From Marisalimonas sp016777705 (GTDB lineage: Bacteria; Pseudomonadota; Alphaproteobacteria; Puniceispirillales; Marisalimonadaceae), in NCBI RefSeq assembly GCF_047717795.1, contig NZ_CP159808.1, positions 1,674,001 to 1,738,000 on the forward strand: DNA of 64,000 nucleotides, given 5' to 3'. Made by a program: the position numbers and the translations under genes. This document shows, piece after piece, positions 63,642-64,000 of this stretch. The notes under the pieces are model-generated. The model was not told where the DNA came from. It saw only the letters and a program-made list of their open reading frames with translations, and did no database searches. Every line of letters starts with the position of its first letter. The stretch's first letter is position 1.

Positions 63642-64000
63642 TAAAATATAATTTTAAAAAAAGATTTAATAAAGGGTATTTTGGGCATTGAAAAAACTAT
63701 TTTCCAATTGGTTTTAAAATCACAATTACCTGACATAAACCTTGCCATTTCGTCACCATTTATATTTTTTGCTAAATTAGAAAATATAGTTGGGGCTATT
63801 TCAGGATATTTATCTATAACTCGAATAAAAATTTTATCTAAAAATAAATCTATTTTGGAATGAATGTTAGTATTAATTTTTTTACCTGAAATCAACTGAT
63901 CCTTTATTTGTAACACTTGTTTTTGTATAAACGTAAATGCATATCCTGTAGAGGGCCTTACAGCGCCTCCTCTAGTTCCAATATTAAATATTTTTTTTGA
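63641..64000 (-). CDS. crtY: Lycopene beta-cyclase, C-terminal 119 residues (cut by window edge)
   Basis: The minus-strand frame is open to the right edge, giving about 119 codons plus stop. The translation near the edge contains FNIGTRGGAVRPSTGYAFTF, the hallmark C-terminal region of CrtY-type lycopene cyclases, followed by a helical tail ending PFIKSFFKIIF. It overlaps blh by one base. The N-terminal FAD-binding part and further carotenoid genes (crtE, crtI, crtB) would lie to the right. Confidence 0.94.
   Translation of the reverse strand, partial: SKKIFNIGTRGGAVRPSTGYAFTFIQKQVLQIKDQLISGKKINTNIHSKIDLFLDKIFIRVIDKYPEIAPTIFSNLAKNINGDEMARFMSGNCDFKTNWKIVFSMPKIPFIKSFFKIIF

Noticed and set aside
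1..64000. tRNA genes, CRISPR arrays, insertion sequences, integrases or prophage genes
   Set aside because: None of the gaps is long enough or shows the right motifs (tRNA arms, spaced direct repeats, transposase domains), and every gene longer than about 100 codons has an ordinary chromosomal assignment or is described above.

Overview
The window is a compact, very AT-rich (about 30% G+C by eye) chromosomal segment of an alphaproteobacterium. Supporting gene orders are tldD / ctaC-ctaD-ctaB-coxF-ctaG-ctaE-surf1-thrC-M16, ispH-thrB-rnhA, mutY-DciA-DsbA-smc, a separate F0 operon (atpI-B-E-F'-F) without F1 genes, and the carD/fdxA/S4/Suv3-like helicase neighbourhood. The right edge carries a Brp/Blh beta-carotene dioxygenase and the end of a lycopene cyclase, the usual retinal genes of proteorhodopsin-bearing surface-ocean bacteria. 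Small gaps, many 1-4 base gene overlaps and low G+C point to a streamlined pelagic lineage (SAR11, HIMB59 or AEGEAN-169-like). The exact clade is an inference.

Layout. 1-7436 (minus): dxs (cut by the window edge), ispA, xseB, a proline iminopeptidase, carD, 7Fe ferredoxin, an S4-domain protein and a Suv3-type helicase. 7616-10079 (plus): an unusual SDR without its catalytic Tyr/Lys and a ThDP enzyme. 10081-13979 (minus): a secreted Cys-rich protein, a stand-alone inverse-autotransporter beta-barrel, a beta-hydroxyacid dehydrogenase and a class III CoA-transferase. 14133-21071 (plus): complete cytochrome c maturation set ccmABCDEFGHI, including a short ccmD. 21068-24715 (minus): yciB, dusA, metY-type sulfhydrylase, PCu(A)C copper chaperone. 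24804-30364: pgi, a TauE/SafE exporter, an acyl-CoA synthetase with a ketopantoate-reductase-like gene, DUF1491 and SdhAF4-like proteins. 30422-40822: rsmB, heparinase-like, purH, mutY, DciA-like, DsbA-like, smc. 40914-43380: F0 ATP synthase. 43383-49440: lipoprotein, ispH, thrB, rnhA, peroxiredoxin, DsbD-like, YqgE. 49447-57916 (minus): M16 protease, thrC and the aa3-type cytochrome oxidase/assembly operon. 58176-64000: tldD, gshA, rsmE, ubiA, blh, crtY (partial).

How the genes fit together. Two themes recur. One is aerobic respiration: cytochrome c maturation, cytochrome oxidase with its heme O (CtaB) and copper (Cox11, PCu(A)C) assembly factors, ubiquinone (UbiA), an SDH assembly factor and the F0 sector. 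The other is isoprenoid supply and use: dxs, ispH and ispA make prenyl diphosphates used by ctaB, ubiA and the retinal branch. Periplasmic thiol chemistry (CcmG, CcmH, DsbA-like, DsbD-like) fits with cytochrome c maturation and could also serve the eight-cysteine secreted protein.

No tRNA, rRNA, CRISPR array, insertion sequence, prophage or integrase was seen. No stretch longer than 300 bases lacks a gene; the largest gap is the divergent ctaC/tldD region (57917-58175). The most unusual locus is the two-gene unit at 10081-11833: an intimin/invasin-type barrel that ends where a passenger should begin, followed by a coupled secreted protein. A second unusual point is that all ten convergent gene pairs touch or nearly touch, leaving no room for ordinary terminators.
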